A DNA stretch of 64,000 nucleotides from Erythrobacter aurantius (GTDB lineage Bacteria > Pseudomonadota > Alphaproteobacteria > Sphingomonadales > Sphingomonadaceae), in assembly GCF_023823125.1 (NCBI RefSeq), contig NZ_CP090949.1, positions 2,008,001-2,072,000 on the forward strand, read 5' to 3'. Positions within the stretch are counted from its first letter, which is position 1; every line of letters begins with the position of its first letter. Of this stretch, positions 53,799 to 64,000 are shown in pieces. The notes under the pieces are model-generated. The model did not search any database. It saw only the letters and a program-made list of their open reading frames with translations, and was not told the DNA's origin. Made by a program: the position numbers and the translations under genes.

Positions 53799-54449
53799 CT
53801 TCAGGGCATGGGCGGGGACGGTTGCGTCCTCGCTCGGCCTGCCGACCACCACGATCATCAGCGGCTTTTCCCATTCGGGCCGCCCGCATGCCTCGCGCAG
53901 GAAACCCATGGGCGAGGGCGTGTGGGTGAGCGTCGCCAGTCCCGCTTCGTGCAGGGTCGCAATCAGCATTCCGCAGGCGATCCCGACGCTTTCGTTGACG
54001 TAGTAATTCTGCGTCTTGCCGTCCTCGTCGATCCCGCCCTTGCGCTGCGCGAAGACGACGATGAGGTAGGGCGCGGTTTCAAGGAAGGGTTTGTCCGCAT
54101 CGGTGCCCAGATCCCTGAGCGCGCCGAGCCATTCCTCGCTCGCCTTGGGATCACCGCCGTCCTCTCCGTAAAAGCGCCGCTCTTCGGCTTCGGCGGCTTC
54201 GCGGATGGCGCGTTTCTTTTCCGGCGATTGCACCACGGCGAAGTGCCAGGGCTGGTGGTTCGCGCCATTGGGGGCGGTCCCGGCTGCCTCGATCGCGGCT
54301 TCGATCACTTCGGGCGGGACGGGCGCGTCGGAGAAATACCGGCAGGTGCGCCGTTGCTTCAGCCGGTCACGCAAGGATTGCGCACGCGCCACGCTTTCGT
54401 GATCAGGCAGGGTTTCGAGCGAAAAGGGGACGGTTTCATGCGTTTTCAT
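53763..54449 (-). CDS. Nitroreductase family protein
   Basis: A 228-aa FMN/NAD(P)H-dependent nitroreductase-family protein. The FMN-binding N-terminus has RRTCRYFSDAPVPPEVIEAAIEAAGTAPNGANHQPWHFAVV, spread over about residues 33-72, and VGIACGMLIATLHEAGLATLTHTPSPM is the substrate/dimer side. Substrates are often nitro- or quinone-like compounds or iodotyrosine; here it is unknown. It sits between two coq4 paralogs and shares its upstream region with paralog 2, which suggests a quinone-related role, though this is inference. Confidence 0.9.
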   Translation of the reverse strand: MKTHETVPFSLETLPDHESVARAQSLRDRLKQRRTCRYFSDAPVPPEVIEAAIEAAGTAPNGANHQPWHFAVVQSPEKKRAIREAAEAEERRFYGEDGGDPKASEEWLGALRDLGTDADKPFLETAPYLIVVFAQRKGGIDEDGKTQNYYVNESVGIACGMLIATLHEAGLATLTHTPSPMGFLREACGRPEWEKPLMIVVVGRPSEDATVPAHALKKKPLSQISSWL

Positions 54450-54495
54450 AGGCCGCCGCTATCACCCTTTCCCTTCGCAAAGTGAAGTGGACAAT

Positions 54496-54517
54496 TAACT
54501 GACAGGGGTGTAAATAG
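54496..54517. promoter_or_regulatory. Operator-like site upstream of second coq4
   Basis: TAACTGACA-GGGG-TGTAAATAG is a degenerate version of the palindrome upstream of paralog 1: each half-site keeps most bases and the 4-bp spacer is the same. It lies 25 bp before the second coq4 and 46 bp upstream of the divergent nitroreductase start, so it could control both. Confidence 0.45.
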
Positions 54518-54542
54518 TGAGGGTTGAGAGCAGGAGTCCCCG

Positions 54543-55334
54543 ATGGCTTTGATTGATCGTCCGCTGGTATCGCCCGACCGCAAGATCGCCGGTTTCCAAC
54601 CGGGCAAGGTGCTGCGCCACTTCGCCAAGCTGGTCGAAGACAAGGAAGACACCGAACAGGTGTTCCACATCATCGAGGCGACCAAGGGCCGCAAGAGCCA
54701 TCGTCAGGCATGGGATTTCATCCGTTCGCCCGAAGGCCAGCGGTTCCTGCGCGACGAAGTCGATATTCCCGCCATGCTCGACGATCACGCCCGCTGGGCC
54801 GATCTGCCGGAAAATTCGGTGGGCAAACATTACATGGCCTTCATGAAGCGCGAAGGCCTGTCCGCCGCCGGACTGGTTGCGGAAAGCCACAAGTGGGCGC
54901 CGCCCGAATCCCGTCCCGACGATCTCACCGAATGGTATTTCAACCGCCTGCGCGACACGCATGATCTGTTTCACGTTTTGACCGGCTATGGCCGCGATGC
55001 CTTGGGCGAGGCGTGCCTCTTGGGCTTCAGCTATTCGCAGAACCACAACAAGGGCATCCTGTTCATCGCCTATGCCGGTGCGCGCCAGATCAAGAAGGTG
55101 ACCGGCACCGCCGCACCGCTGTTTTCCGCCGTGCGCGAAGGGCAGCGTCTGGGCAAGGCCGCGGCCAAGCTGGCGCATATGGATGTCGAAGCGGTGATGC
55201 GCGAAGATATCGACGCCGCTCGCGCGCGGCTCGGCATCGGCAAACCGGTGATTTACCGCCAGTGCCTTGCCGAATTGCAGAGCGAAGGCTTTGCCGAGGA
55301 AACACTCGGCCTGTCTGAGGCCCAAGCGGCCTAG
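54543..55334 (+). CDS. Coq4-family ubiquinone biosynthesis protein, paralog 2
   Basis: A 263-aa Coq4-family protein with the same RDTHDLFHVLTGYGRD metal-binding core as paralog 1. It differs in the region after it (LLGFSYSQNHNKGILFIAYAGARQ) and in a shorter C-terminus. The start at 54543 (MALIDRPLVSP) is supported by the family N-terminus. The gene is divergent from the nitroreductase and convergent with the TetR gene 25 bp away. Two Coq4 paralogs in tandem orientation suggest functional specialisation after duplication. Confidence 0.9.
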   Translation: MALIDRPLVSPDRKIAGFQPGKVLRHFAKLVEDKEDTEQVFHIIEATKGRKSHRQAWDFIRSPEGQRFLRDEVDIPAMLDDHARWADLPENSVGKHYMAFMKREGLSAAGLVAESHKWAPPESRPDDLTEWYFNRLRDTHDLFHVLTGYGRDALGEACLLGFSYSQNHNKGILFIAYAGARQIKKVTGTAAPLFSAVREGQRLGKAAAKLAHMDVEAVMREDIDAARARLGIGKPVIYRQCLAELQSEGFAEETLGLSEAQAA

Positions 55335-55358
55335 ACGGGTCCGACCGCGCTTGCGCGA

Positions 55359-55883
55359 TCAGGCTTGCAATATCGCCTGGCCCGTCTTGAGCAGCCGGGT
55401 CGCCAGTTCTTCCGGTCTAGCCGAGAGCTGGCCCGCCACCCACGCGCCAAGCGCGGCCATCACCGTTCCGGCGATCAGGATCGCGTGGAGCCGCGCGTCG
55501 GTTTTTCCTTCGAGCTCCTGCAACAACAGCCGCGACAATAGCTTTTCCGTCCGGTCGGCACTGGGGCCTGCCAGCAGGTCGCGGCCACGCTCGCGGTTTT
55601 CGTAAATGTGCTCCAGCAGCCAGACCATGTCCTCCCGATCGTCGGCACCGACAATCGCCTTCGCGATCCGGCCAAGCAGCATGGAAAGGCTTTCATCGAA
55701 CAGCGCTTCGACCCCGTCGAAGTGATCGTAGAAAGTGCTGCGCGCCACTCCGGCTTCGGCAACGATTTCGGCAACGCGCGGGCGTTTGCTTTCGCCTTCA
55801 AGCAACAGTCGATTGAAGGTCGAGACGATCTGCGCGCGGGTGGTGTCGCGGGTCGAACCGGACTTTTGACCGACATTGTCCAT
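55359..55883 (-). CDS. TetR-family transcriptional regulator
   Basis: A 174-aa regulator. The N-terminal HTH (about residues 14-60) reads RAQIVSTFNRLLLEG then RPRVAEIVAEAGVARSTFYDHFDG. The C-terminal part is a helical ligand-binding domain without a recognisable ligand signature. The ATG at 55883 is used; the frame is open to 55982. It diverges from a membrane-protein gene, its most probable target, across 55 bp. It is also the nearest TetR gene to the palindromic sites before the coq4 genes. Confidence 0.88.
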   Translation of the reverse strand: MDNVGQKSGSTRDTTRAQIVSTFNRLLLEGESKRPRVAEIVAEAGVARSTFYDHFDGVEALFDESLSMLLGRIAKAIVGADDREDMVWLLEHIYENRERGRDLLAGPSADRTEKLLSRLLLQELEGKTDARLHAILIAGTVMAALGAWVAGQLSARPEELATRLLKTGQAILQA

Positions 55884-55938
55884 TGTTGTCACTCCCGCAT
55901 TGGCGCCATTGATTGCCGACCAAAAAGGAAGGCTAATC

Positions 55939-59122
<3,184 letters not shown>

Positions 59123-59138
59123 GGGCGAAGCCCATAGG

Positions 59139-59813
59139 TCACAGTCTCGCCATCGCCAAGCCACGACGATGCATGAAGTAACGATTCTTCCCCACCCAGA
59201 ACGCCAGCGCTGTCACCAGCGCAAACGCAAACAGCGCCTGAATGTAGAGGAAAAGACCTGCGGCATCCGGGTGCGGCGCAAACCAGTTGAACGCCTGCAA
59301 CAGCAGCAGGACGGCCATCAGGATCAGGGGCTGGCCCAGCGGGCCGCGCGATCGCATGATGTAGAACAGGAAGGCGCCAAGCGTGATGCCGATTTCCAGT
59401 GGCATGGCGATTTGGGGAAAGTTCCACAGGCCAAGGCCATAGGTATCCGGTCCGCCTGCCAGAGTGAGATCGGGGCGGTGGGTCAGCCAGTCCAGCCCCC
59501 AGTGCGACAGCACAACGCCTGCCGTAAGCAACCCTGCAATACTGTCGCGGTGCCAGATCGCGACGCCAATCGCGAACACCAGCGCCCAGATCGCCGCCCC
59601 GGCAAGGCTGTGGGTGTAGGGCATGAAATAAAGGTCGAACGGCACCATCACCGTCGCATCGGGATCAATCCGCATTTTCTCGATGCCAACGGTGGCAAGG
59701 CCGAAGAACCCCCAGTCCACCAGCTGCGCGGCGACGAAATAGGTCCCCAGCTTGGGGCCGCGCGAATAGACGGCTGCAGCTAGGAATGCCGGTGCGAAAT
59801 GACCAATGAACAT
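59139..59813 (-). CDS. Membrane protein with YdjM/metal-hydrolase-like character
   Basis: A 224-aa protein with about six hydrophobic segments. It begins [15 protein letters not shown] and later has [14 protein letters not shown] and [16 protein letters not shown], a distribution of His and Asp reminiscent of the YdjM-like membrane-bound metal-dependent hydrolases. The assignment is weak. It lies 16 bp upstream of purL on the same strand and could be part of its operon with the DUF2177 gene upstream. Confidence 0.75.
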   Translation of the reverse strand: MFIGHFAPAFLAAAVYSRGPKLGTYFVAAQLVDWGFFGLATVGIEKMRIDPDATVMVPFDLYFMPYTHSLAGAAIWALVFAIGVAIWHRDSIAGLLTAGVVLSHWGLDWLTHRPDLTLAGGPDTYGLGLWNFPQIAMPLEIGITLGAFLFYIMRSRGPLGQPLILMAVLLLLQAFNWFAPHPDAAGLFLYIQALFAFALVTALAFWVGKNRYFMHRRGLAMARL

Positions 59814-59836
59814 GCGTGCGCCCCGTAGTTGTTATG

Positions 59837-60238
59837 TCAGTCGGTGTATTTGAGCGTGATCCAGGTAACGATCGCACTGGTCGTGCCGGTCGCAAACGCG
59901 CCCCATGCAATGTCGGCCAGCGTCACATGGGTTGCCCACACCTTGAACACCGCCTGGCTCGTCAGGTCGAATGTGGCGTAGCACAGCCCGCCCAATAGCA
60001 CGCCGTTGAGCAGTGCCACGCTGACCTTGCCCGATTCGACGCCGGGGCGCACCGCGAACCAGATCGTCCCGAGCAGATAGATGACGTAGAAAGCGCCCGC
60101 TGCGATCATGTCGAATTCGTCGGCCATGATTTCGCCGATTACCGGGCGATAGAGATTGTCCGCGGCCCAGCGCAGCCACATAGCGTCCAGCAATCCGAAG
60201 ATCACAGCCGCGCACAGCGTGGCGATTATCCACCTCAT
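59837..60238 (-). CDS. DUF2177-family membrane protein
   Basis: A 133-aa protein with four hydrophobic helices, matching DUF2177 by LLDAMWLRWAADNLYRPVIGEIM near the N-terminus and GGLCYATFDLTSQAVFKVW and AWGAFATGTTSAIVTW near the C-terminus. The family has no assigned function. The gene is 23 bp upstream of the preceding membrane-protein gene on the same strand. The 105 bp in front of it are shared with xseB. Confidence 0.85.
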   Translation of the reverse strand: MRWIIATLCAAVIFGLLDAMWLRWAADNLYRPVIGEIMADEFDMIAAGAFYVIYLLGTIWFAVRPGVESGKVSVALLNGVLLGGLCYATFDLTSQAVFKVWATHVTLADIAWGAFATGTTSAIVTWITLKYTD

Positions 60239-60343
60239 TTGATGCGTTTCCCCGTTTGTTTTTCGATTTGGCCGGCGATTGGACGGCTGAACCCCTTGAT
60301 CGAACCTTGACCGGGCTTGGCTGCACCGTCAATGCTCCGCTGC

Positions 60344-60613
60344 ATGGACGAGGGAAACAGTTCCGCCACCGGCGCGGATGACATTTCGCAATTGACCTTT
60401 GAGCAGGCGCTGGTTGCGCTGGAGGAAATCGTGCAGCAGCTTGAGCGCGGTGACGTCCCGCTCGACCAGTCGATTTCGCTTTACGAACGGGGCGAGAAAT
60501 TGCGCAGCGCGTGCCAGCAAAGGCTCGATGCGGCGCAGGCCCGGATCGAGAAGATAGTTGCCGGGGCCGATGGCAGGCCCAGCGGCACCGTCCCGCTTGA
60601 CGGAGGCAATTGA
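60344..60613 (+). CDS. xseB: Exodeoxyribonuclease VII small subunit
   Basis: An 89-aa small subunit that joins XseA in single-strand DNA degradation. LTFEQALVALEEIVQQLERGDVPLDQSISLYERGEKL (about residues 18-54) is the family signature, a helical hairpin. The start is the ATG at 60344; in-frame ATGs at 60332 and 60317 are possible. The stop is followed after one base by the ispA GTG, so these genes form an operon. Confidence 0.95.
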   Translation: MDEGNSSATGADDISQLTFEQALVALEEIVQQLERGDVPLDQSISLYERGEKLRSACQQRLDAAQARIEKIVAGADGRPSGTVPLDGGN

Positions 60614-60614
60614 G

Positions 60615-61529
60615 GTGAACGTCGTCGGCGCCGAAGGAAACCAGCTCAGGGACAATCTCAGGCGGGTTCAGGAAGAGGTCGATTCGGTCTTTGACGCCTT
60701 CATGCCCGTGCCCGCTGACACGCGCGCCCGGCTCGTCGAGGCGATGCGTTATGCTGCGATCGGCGGCGGCAAGCGGGTACGCCCGCTGCTGGTGGTGAGC
60801 ACTTCGGAATTGTTCGGGGTCGATCGCAACGCCGCGCTGCGCGCCGGTACGGCGGTGGAGGCAATCCACGTCTATTCGCTGATCCACGATGATCTGCCGT
60901 GCATGGATGATGACGATTTGCGCCACGGCAAACCGACGGTGCACAAGGTCTATGACGAGGCAACCGCCGTGCTTGCGGGTGATGCGCTGCACGCGCTGGC
61001 GTTCGAGATTCTGGCTGATCCGGGGACTTGCAGCGATCCCTTCGTCCGGTCCGAACTGATCACCACTCTGGGCACAGCCAGCGGCATGAACGGCATGGCA
61101 GGCGGTCAGATGATGGACATGGTCGCCGATGAAGAAGGTGTTGAATACGACCTTCACACCATCACCCGGCTGCAACAGCTGAAGACTGGCGCGCTGCTGG
61201 CGGCGAGCGTGGAAATGGGCGCGATCCTTGGCCGCGTGGCACCCGAAGGCCGCGCGCATCTGCGCGCCTATGCCCGCGATATCGGCCTTGCGTTCCAGAT
61301 TGCCGACGATCTGCTCGACGTGGAGGGCGATCAGGAAAAGGCCGGCAAGGCGCTGCGCAAGGATGACGAACAGGGCAAGCAGACATTCGTCACGCTGATG
61401 GGCGTGGACAAGGCCCGCGAACAGGCGCGCGCCTTCGTCGATCAGGCCATCGCGCACCTCGCCAGCCACGGCAAGGAAGCCGACACGCTGCGCGCATTGG
61501 CGCGCTTTATCGTCGAGCGGGACAGATAA
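60615..61529 (+). CDS. ispA: Polyprenyl (farnesyl) diphosphate synthase
   Basis: A 304-aa short-chain trans-prenyltransferase that makes farnesyl diphosphate from IPP and DMAPP. The first aspartate-rich motif is IHDDLPCMDDDDLRHGKPT and the second is FQIADDLLDVEGD; GGGKRVRP binds IPP. The GTG start at 60615 has GGAGG eight bases upstream (inside xseB), and a longer frame from 60558 is unlikely. The xseB-ispA(-dxs) order is common in proteobacteria; dxs is not in the window. Confidence 0.94.
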   Translation: MNVVGAEGNQLRDNLRRVQEEVDSVFDAFMPVPADTRARLVEAMRYAAIGGGKRVRPLLVVSTSELFGVDRNAALRAGTAVEAIHVYSLIHDDLPCMDDDDLRHGKPTVHKVYDEATAVLAGDALHALAFEILADPGTCSDPFVRSELITTLGTASGMNGMAGGQMMDMVADEEGVEYDLHTITRLQQLKTGALLAASVEMGAILGRVAPEGRAHLRAYARDIGLAFQIADDLLDVEGDQEKAGKALRKDDEQGKQTFVTLMGVDKAREQARAFVDQAIAHLASHGKEADTLRALARFIVERDR

Positions 61530-61574
61530 CGGGTAAGCCGGGCGCAGAACCCGGCCGAGCAAGAGGATCAGCAC

Positions 61575-62087
61575 ATGACACGCCGCATCGGGATTTACCC
61601 CGGAACCTTTGACCCCATCACTCTGGGACATGCCGATATCATCCGGCGCGGGGCCAAACTGGTCGATCATCTGATAATCGGCGTGACCACTAACCCTTCA
61701 AAGAACCCTATGTTCTCGACCGAGGAACGCTTTGCCATGGTGGAGCGCGAAGTGAAGGACATGGGCCTCGACAATGTCAGGGTCGTCGGGTTCAACGCGC
61801 TGCTGGTGAAGTTCGCGCAGAATCAGGGCGCCTCGGTGATTATCCGCGGGCTGCGTGCCGTCGCGGATTTCGAATACGAATACCAGATGGCGGGTATGAA
61901 CCAGCAGCTCGACGACAATATTGAAACCGTGTTCCTCATGGCCGATGTCTCGCTGCAACCGATCGCGTCGAAATTGGTCAAGGAAATCGCGATCTACGGC
62001 GGCGACATCACCCCCTTCGTCAGCGCGCCCGTGCGCGAGGAAGTGGTGGCGCGGGTCGACCAGATCGGGCGCAAGGGCGATTATTAA
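61575..62087 (+). CDS. coaD: Phosphopantetheine adenylyltransferase
   Basis: CoaD transfers AMP to 4'-phosphopantetheine in coenzyme A synthesis. The 170-aa product has the HxGH-type motif GTFDPITLGHADII, the RGLRAVADFEYEYQMAGMN segment and the C-terminal SSKLVKEIA-like KLVKEIAIYGGD. A strong AAGAGGA precedes the start. It follows ispA by 45 bp. PanB at 17822 serves the same pathway further upstream. Confidence 0.97.
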   Translation: MTRRIGIYPGTFDPITLGHADIIRRGAKLVDHLIIGVTTNPSKNPMFSTEERFAMVEREVKDMGLDNVRVVGFNALLVKFAQNQGASVIIRGLRAVADFEYEYQMAGMNQQLDDNIETVFLMADVSLQPIASKLVKEIAIYGGDITPFVSAPVREEVVARVDQIGRKGDY

Positions 62088-62167
62088 GACTGGTGACGTT
62101 CACCCAGTCATTCATTGAAGTGTCAGCCGCACACGGTTAGATGCTGCTGCACAATCCGGATCACAAG

Positions 62168-62890
62168 ATGAAGACCGCAATGCTGAAAAACACTCTTGGC
62201 GCCTTTGCCGCGCTCGCGCTGCTTACCATTCCTGCCACCGCCTTTGCGCAAAGCGACGAGGGCGATCAGGACACTTCGCGCGATGACGAAGTCGCCGCCA
62301 AGGAAGTCGACCGCCGGACCTATCCCGATATCGTCTATGATCAGAGCGTGGAGCCGGAAAACGTCTGGGTGCTTGACCTGTCCAATGGCGAACGGGTGAA
62401 AATCCGCTTGATGAAGGAATGGGCTCCCAAGCATGTCGAGCGGATCAAGACGCTGACCCAGCAGGGCTTTTACGACGGCATCATCTTCCACCGCGTGATT
62501 GACGGCTTCATGGCGCAGGGCGGCGATCCGACGGGCACCGGGCAGGGCGGATCTGAGCTTCCCGACCTCGAAGAGGAATTCAATCCGATGCCGCATGTGC
62601 GCGGCAGCGTGGCGATGGCCCGCGCGAATGAGGAAAACAGCGCCAACAGCCAGTTCTTCATCGTGTTCTATCCGCGTTTCAGCCTCGACAAGCGGTACAC
62701 CAATTTCGGCCGCGTGATCGAGAACATGGCCGCTGTCGATGCGATCAACCGCGGGGAGCCGCCGCAGAACCCGACGCGCATCCTGCAGGCTTCGCTGCTG
62801 AGCGATGGCAAGCCGAAGCCGGTCGCCGCGCCGCAACCGCAGCCCGAAGCGGAAATCACCGCCGATCTGCTGAACGCGCCGCTGCAGTAG
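62168..62890 (+). CDS. Secreted cyclophilin-type peptidyl-prolyl isomerase
   Basis: A 240-aa protein with a signal peptide (MKTAMLKNTLGAFAALALL... ending AFAQ). The cyclophilin core has FYDGIIFHRVIDGFMAQGGDPTGTGQGG, with the catalytic Arg in FHRV, and VAMARANEENSANSQFFIVF. The C-terminal tail is Pro/Gln/Ala-rich (KPKPVAAPQPQPEAE). I prefer the ATG at 62168 because it gives a clean signal peptide; an in-frame ATG at 62141 adds nine residues. It should assist folding in the periplasm. It is followed by queA. Confidence 0.92.
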   Translation: MKTAMLKNTLGAFAALALLTIPATAFAQSDEGDQDTSRDDEVAAKEVDRRTYPDIVYDQSVEPENVWVLDLSNGERVKIRLMKEWAPKHVERIKTLTQQGFYDGIIFHRVIDGFMAQGGDPTGTGQGGSELPDLEEEFNPMPHVRGSVAMARANEENSANSQFFIVFYPRFSLDKRYTNFGRVIENMAAVDAINRGEPPQNPTRILQASLLSDGKPKPVAAPQPQPEAEITADLLNAPLQ

Positions 62891-62935
62891 AAACAGGCTT
62901 TCGCAGGCGGCGCGCAGGCACTAGACGCGCCTACC

Positions 62936-63973
62936 ATGCGTGTTGACCTGTTCGATTTCGACCTTCCGCAAGAGCTGATCGCGCTGCGCCCGGTGCGCCC
63001 GCGCGATGCTGCGCGCATGCTGCTGGTGCGCGGGCAGGAAGCTGCTTTCGAAGACAAGGGTGTGCTGGACCTGCCCGGCCTGCTCGAACCGGGCGATGTG
63101 CTGGTGTTCAACGATACCCGCGTGATCCCCGCGCAGCTCGAAGGGCGGCGTGCAGGGGGCGAAGCGAGGATCGGCGCGACGCTACACAAACGCATCGACT
63201 TGCGCCGTTGGCAGGCATTTGTGCGCAATGCCAAGCGGGTGAAGGAAGGCGACCAGATCGTTTTTGGCGGCGGCGTCACCGCGATTGCCGAAGCGCGCCA
63301 TGGCGACGGCTCGATCACGCTGTTCTTTGAAGGCGAGGAACCGGTCGAAGTGCTGCTGGACCGCGCCGGAACCATGCCCTTGCCACCCTATATCGCGCAG
63401 CGGCGCGGCGTGGATGAGCAGGACCAGCAGGATTACCAGACCATGTTCGCGAAGGAGGACGGCGCGGTTGCCGCACCCACCGCTTCGCTCCATTTCACGG
63501 ATCGGCTTGTCGCCGCGCTGGATGCACGCGGGATCAAGCGGGAGATGCTGACGCTGCACGTAGGCGCGGGGACGTTCCTTCCGGTGAAGGCGGACGATAC
63601 CGATGATCACCAGATGCATTCCGAATTTGGCCGTATCAATGCCGCCACTGCCGCGCGGCTCAATCAGGCGCGGGCTGAGGGCGGGCGGATCATCGCAGTG
63701 GGCACGACTTCGCTGCGGCTGCTGGAAAGCGCGGCGGATGAAAACCGGGTGATCCACGAATTCGCGGGCGATACCGACATCTTCATCACGCCGGGCTACA
63801 CCTTCCGCGCGGTGGACGGATTGATGACCAATTTCCACCTGCCCAAATCGACCCTGATGATGCTGGTCAGCGCTTTGATGGGGCGCGATCGGATGATGGC
63901 GGCCTACGCCCACGCGATCGCGGGCAAGTATCGCTTCTACTCCTACGGCGATTCTTCCCTGCTTTTGCCATAG
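62936..63973 (+). CDS. queA: S-adenosylmethionine:tRNA ribosyltransferase-isomerase QueA
   Basis: QueA makes epoxyqueuosine on tRNA using the ribosyl part of SAM. The 345-aa size fits. Family segments are [74 protein letters not shown] and [20 protein letters not shown]. It lies 45 bp after the cyclophilin gene on the same strand. The tgt gene commonly follows queA but the window ends 27 bp after its stop. Confidence 0.97.
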   Translation: MRVDLFDFDLPQELIALRPVRPRDAARMLLVRGQEAAFEDKGVLDLPGLLEPGDVLVFNDTRVIPAQLEGRRAGGEARIGATLHKRIDLRRWQAFVRNAKRVKEGDQIVFGGGVTAIAEARHGDGSITLFFEGEEPVEVLLDRAGTMPLPPYIAQRRGVDEQDQQDYQTMFAKEDGAVAAPTASLHFTDRLVAALDARGIKREMLTLHVGAGTFLPVKADDTDDHQMHSEFGRINAATAARLNQARAEGGRIIAVGTTSLRLLESAADENRVIHEFAGDTDIFITPGYTFRAVDGLMTNFHLPKSTLMMLVSALMGRDRMMAAYAHAIAGKYRFYSYGDSSLLLP

Positions 63974-64000
63974 GCCGCGCTTGCAATCGCTTGTGCCTGT

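Overview
The window is high-GC bacterial chromosome from an alphaproteobacterium, most likely Sphingomonadales and probably Erythrobacteraceae. The reasons are two direct-repeat GAAC-N7-GAAC LexA boxes in front of an imuA-imuB / dnaE2 mutagenesis block, Coq4-type ubiquinone proteins, an XrtA/PEP-CTERM prsK-prsR-prsT block and the general protein character. The lineage call is inference from gene content. I see no insertion sequence, prophage, rRNA operon or CRISPR array; gene order is dense and mostly core-like.

Layout. 1-5180: two secreted hypotheticals, efp, an inositol-phosphatase family gene, tRNA-Leu(CAA), a membrane protein and an SLC13 permease. 5182-5475: repeat element copy A, followed by a secreted M20 peptidase. 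6934-10330: isocitrate lyase with a small companion gene, and a divergent XRE/ScfR-type regulator. 10478-16818: four overlapping genes for a PEP-CTERM-type sugar transferase, PrsK, PrsR and PrsT. 16866-20230: a BASS transporter, panB and an NSS transporter. 20289-26824: SOS mutagenesis genes with a PilZ gene between imuB and dnaE2. 27059-33367: phoR, pstC, pstA, pstB, phoU and phoB on the minus strand with a Pho box but no pstS. 33442-37462: tRNA-Glu, recJ, a flavodoxin-like gene, a gene without a normal start codon, and a lone AHH nuclease. 37469-41914: nitronate monooxygenase, amidohydrolase, repeat copy B, a DUF2189 gene and a frameshifted secreted hydrolase. 41911-51876: branched-chain amino-acid genes (leuA; ilvB-ilvN-ilvC plus DUF4329), both with leader peptides, then miaA; between them lie YHS, I78-type and FMN alpha-hydroxy-acid dehydrogenase genes and a structured RNA. 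51890-63973: serB, two coq4 paralogs around a nitroreductase, a TetR regulator, small membrane proteins, purL, xseB-ispA, coaD, a secreted peptidyl-prolyl isomerase and queA.

How parts work together. ilvB, ilvN and ilvC are preceded by an 11-codon leader peptide (MLIVILVRETG) and an intrinsic terminator, a classical attenuator; leuA has its own Leu-rich 17-codon leader. The phosphate block carries an 18-bp Pho box overlapping the end of phoR and facing pstC. Both coq4 paralogs share a palindromic operator-like site upstream.

The least expected items are: (i) two copies of an undescribed composite repeat (seven GTGACACTTT-like units about 21 bp apart, followed by a conserved GTTCCACATGTTCCA tail), each directly upstream of, and pointing towards, an unrelated hydrolase gene; (ii) a multi-hairpin RNA candidate at about 46428-46698, possibly 6S-like; (iii) inverted third LexA half-sites at both SOS promoters; (iv) the shared operator of the two coq4 genes; and (v) a frameshifted hydrolase and a start-codon-less conserved-looking gene. 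All assignments come from reading the sequence without database searches.
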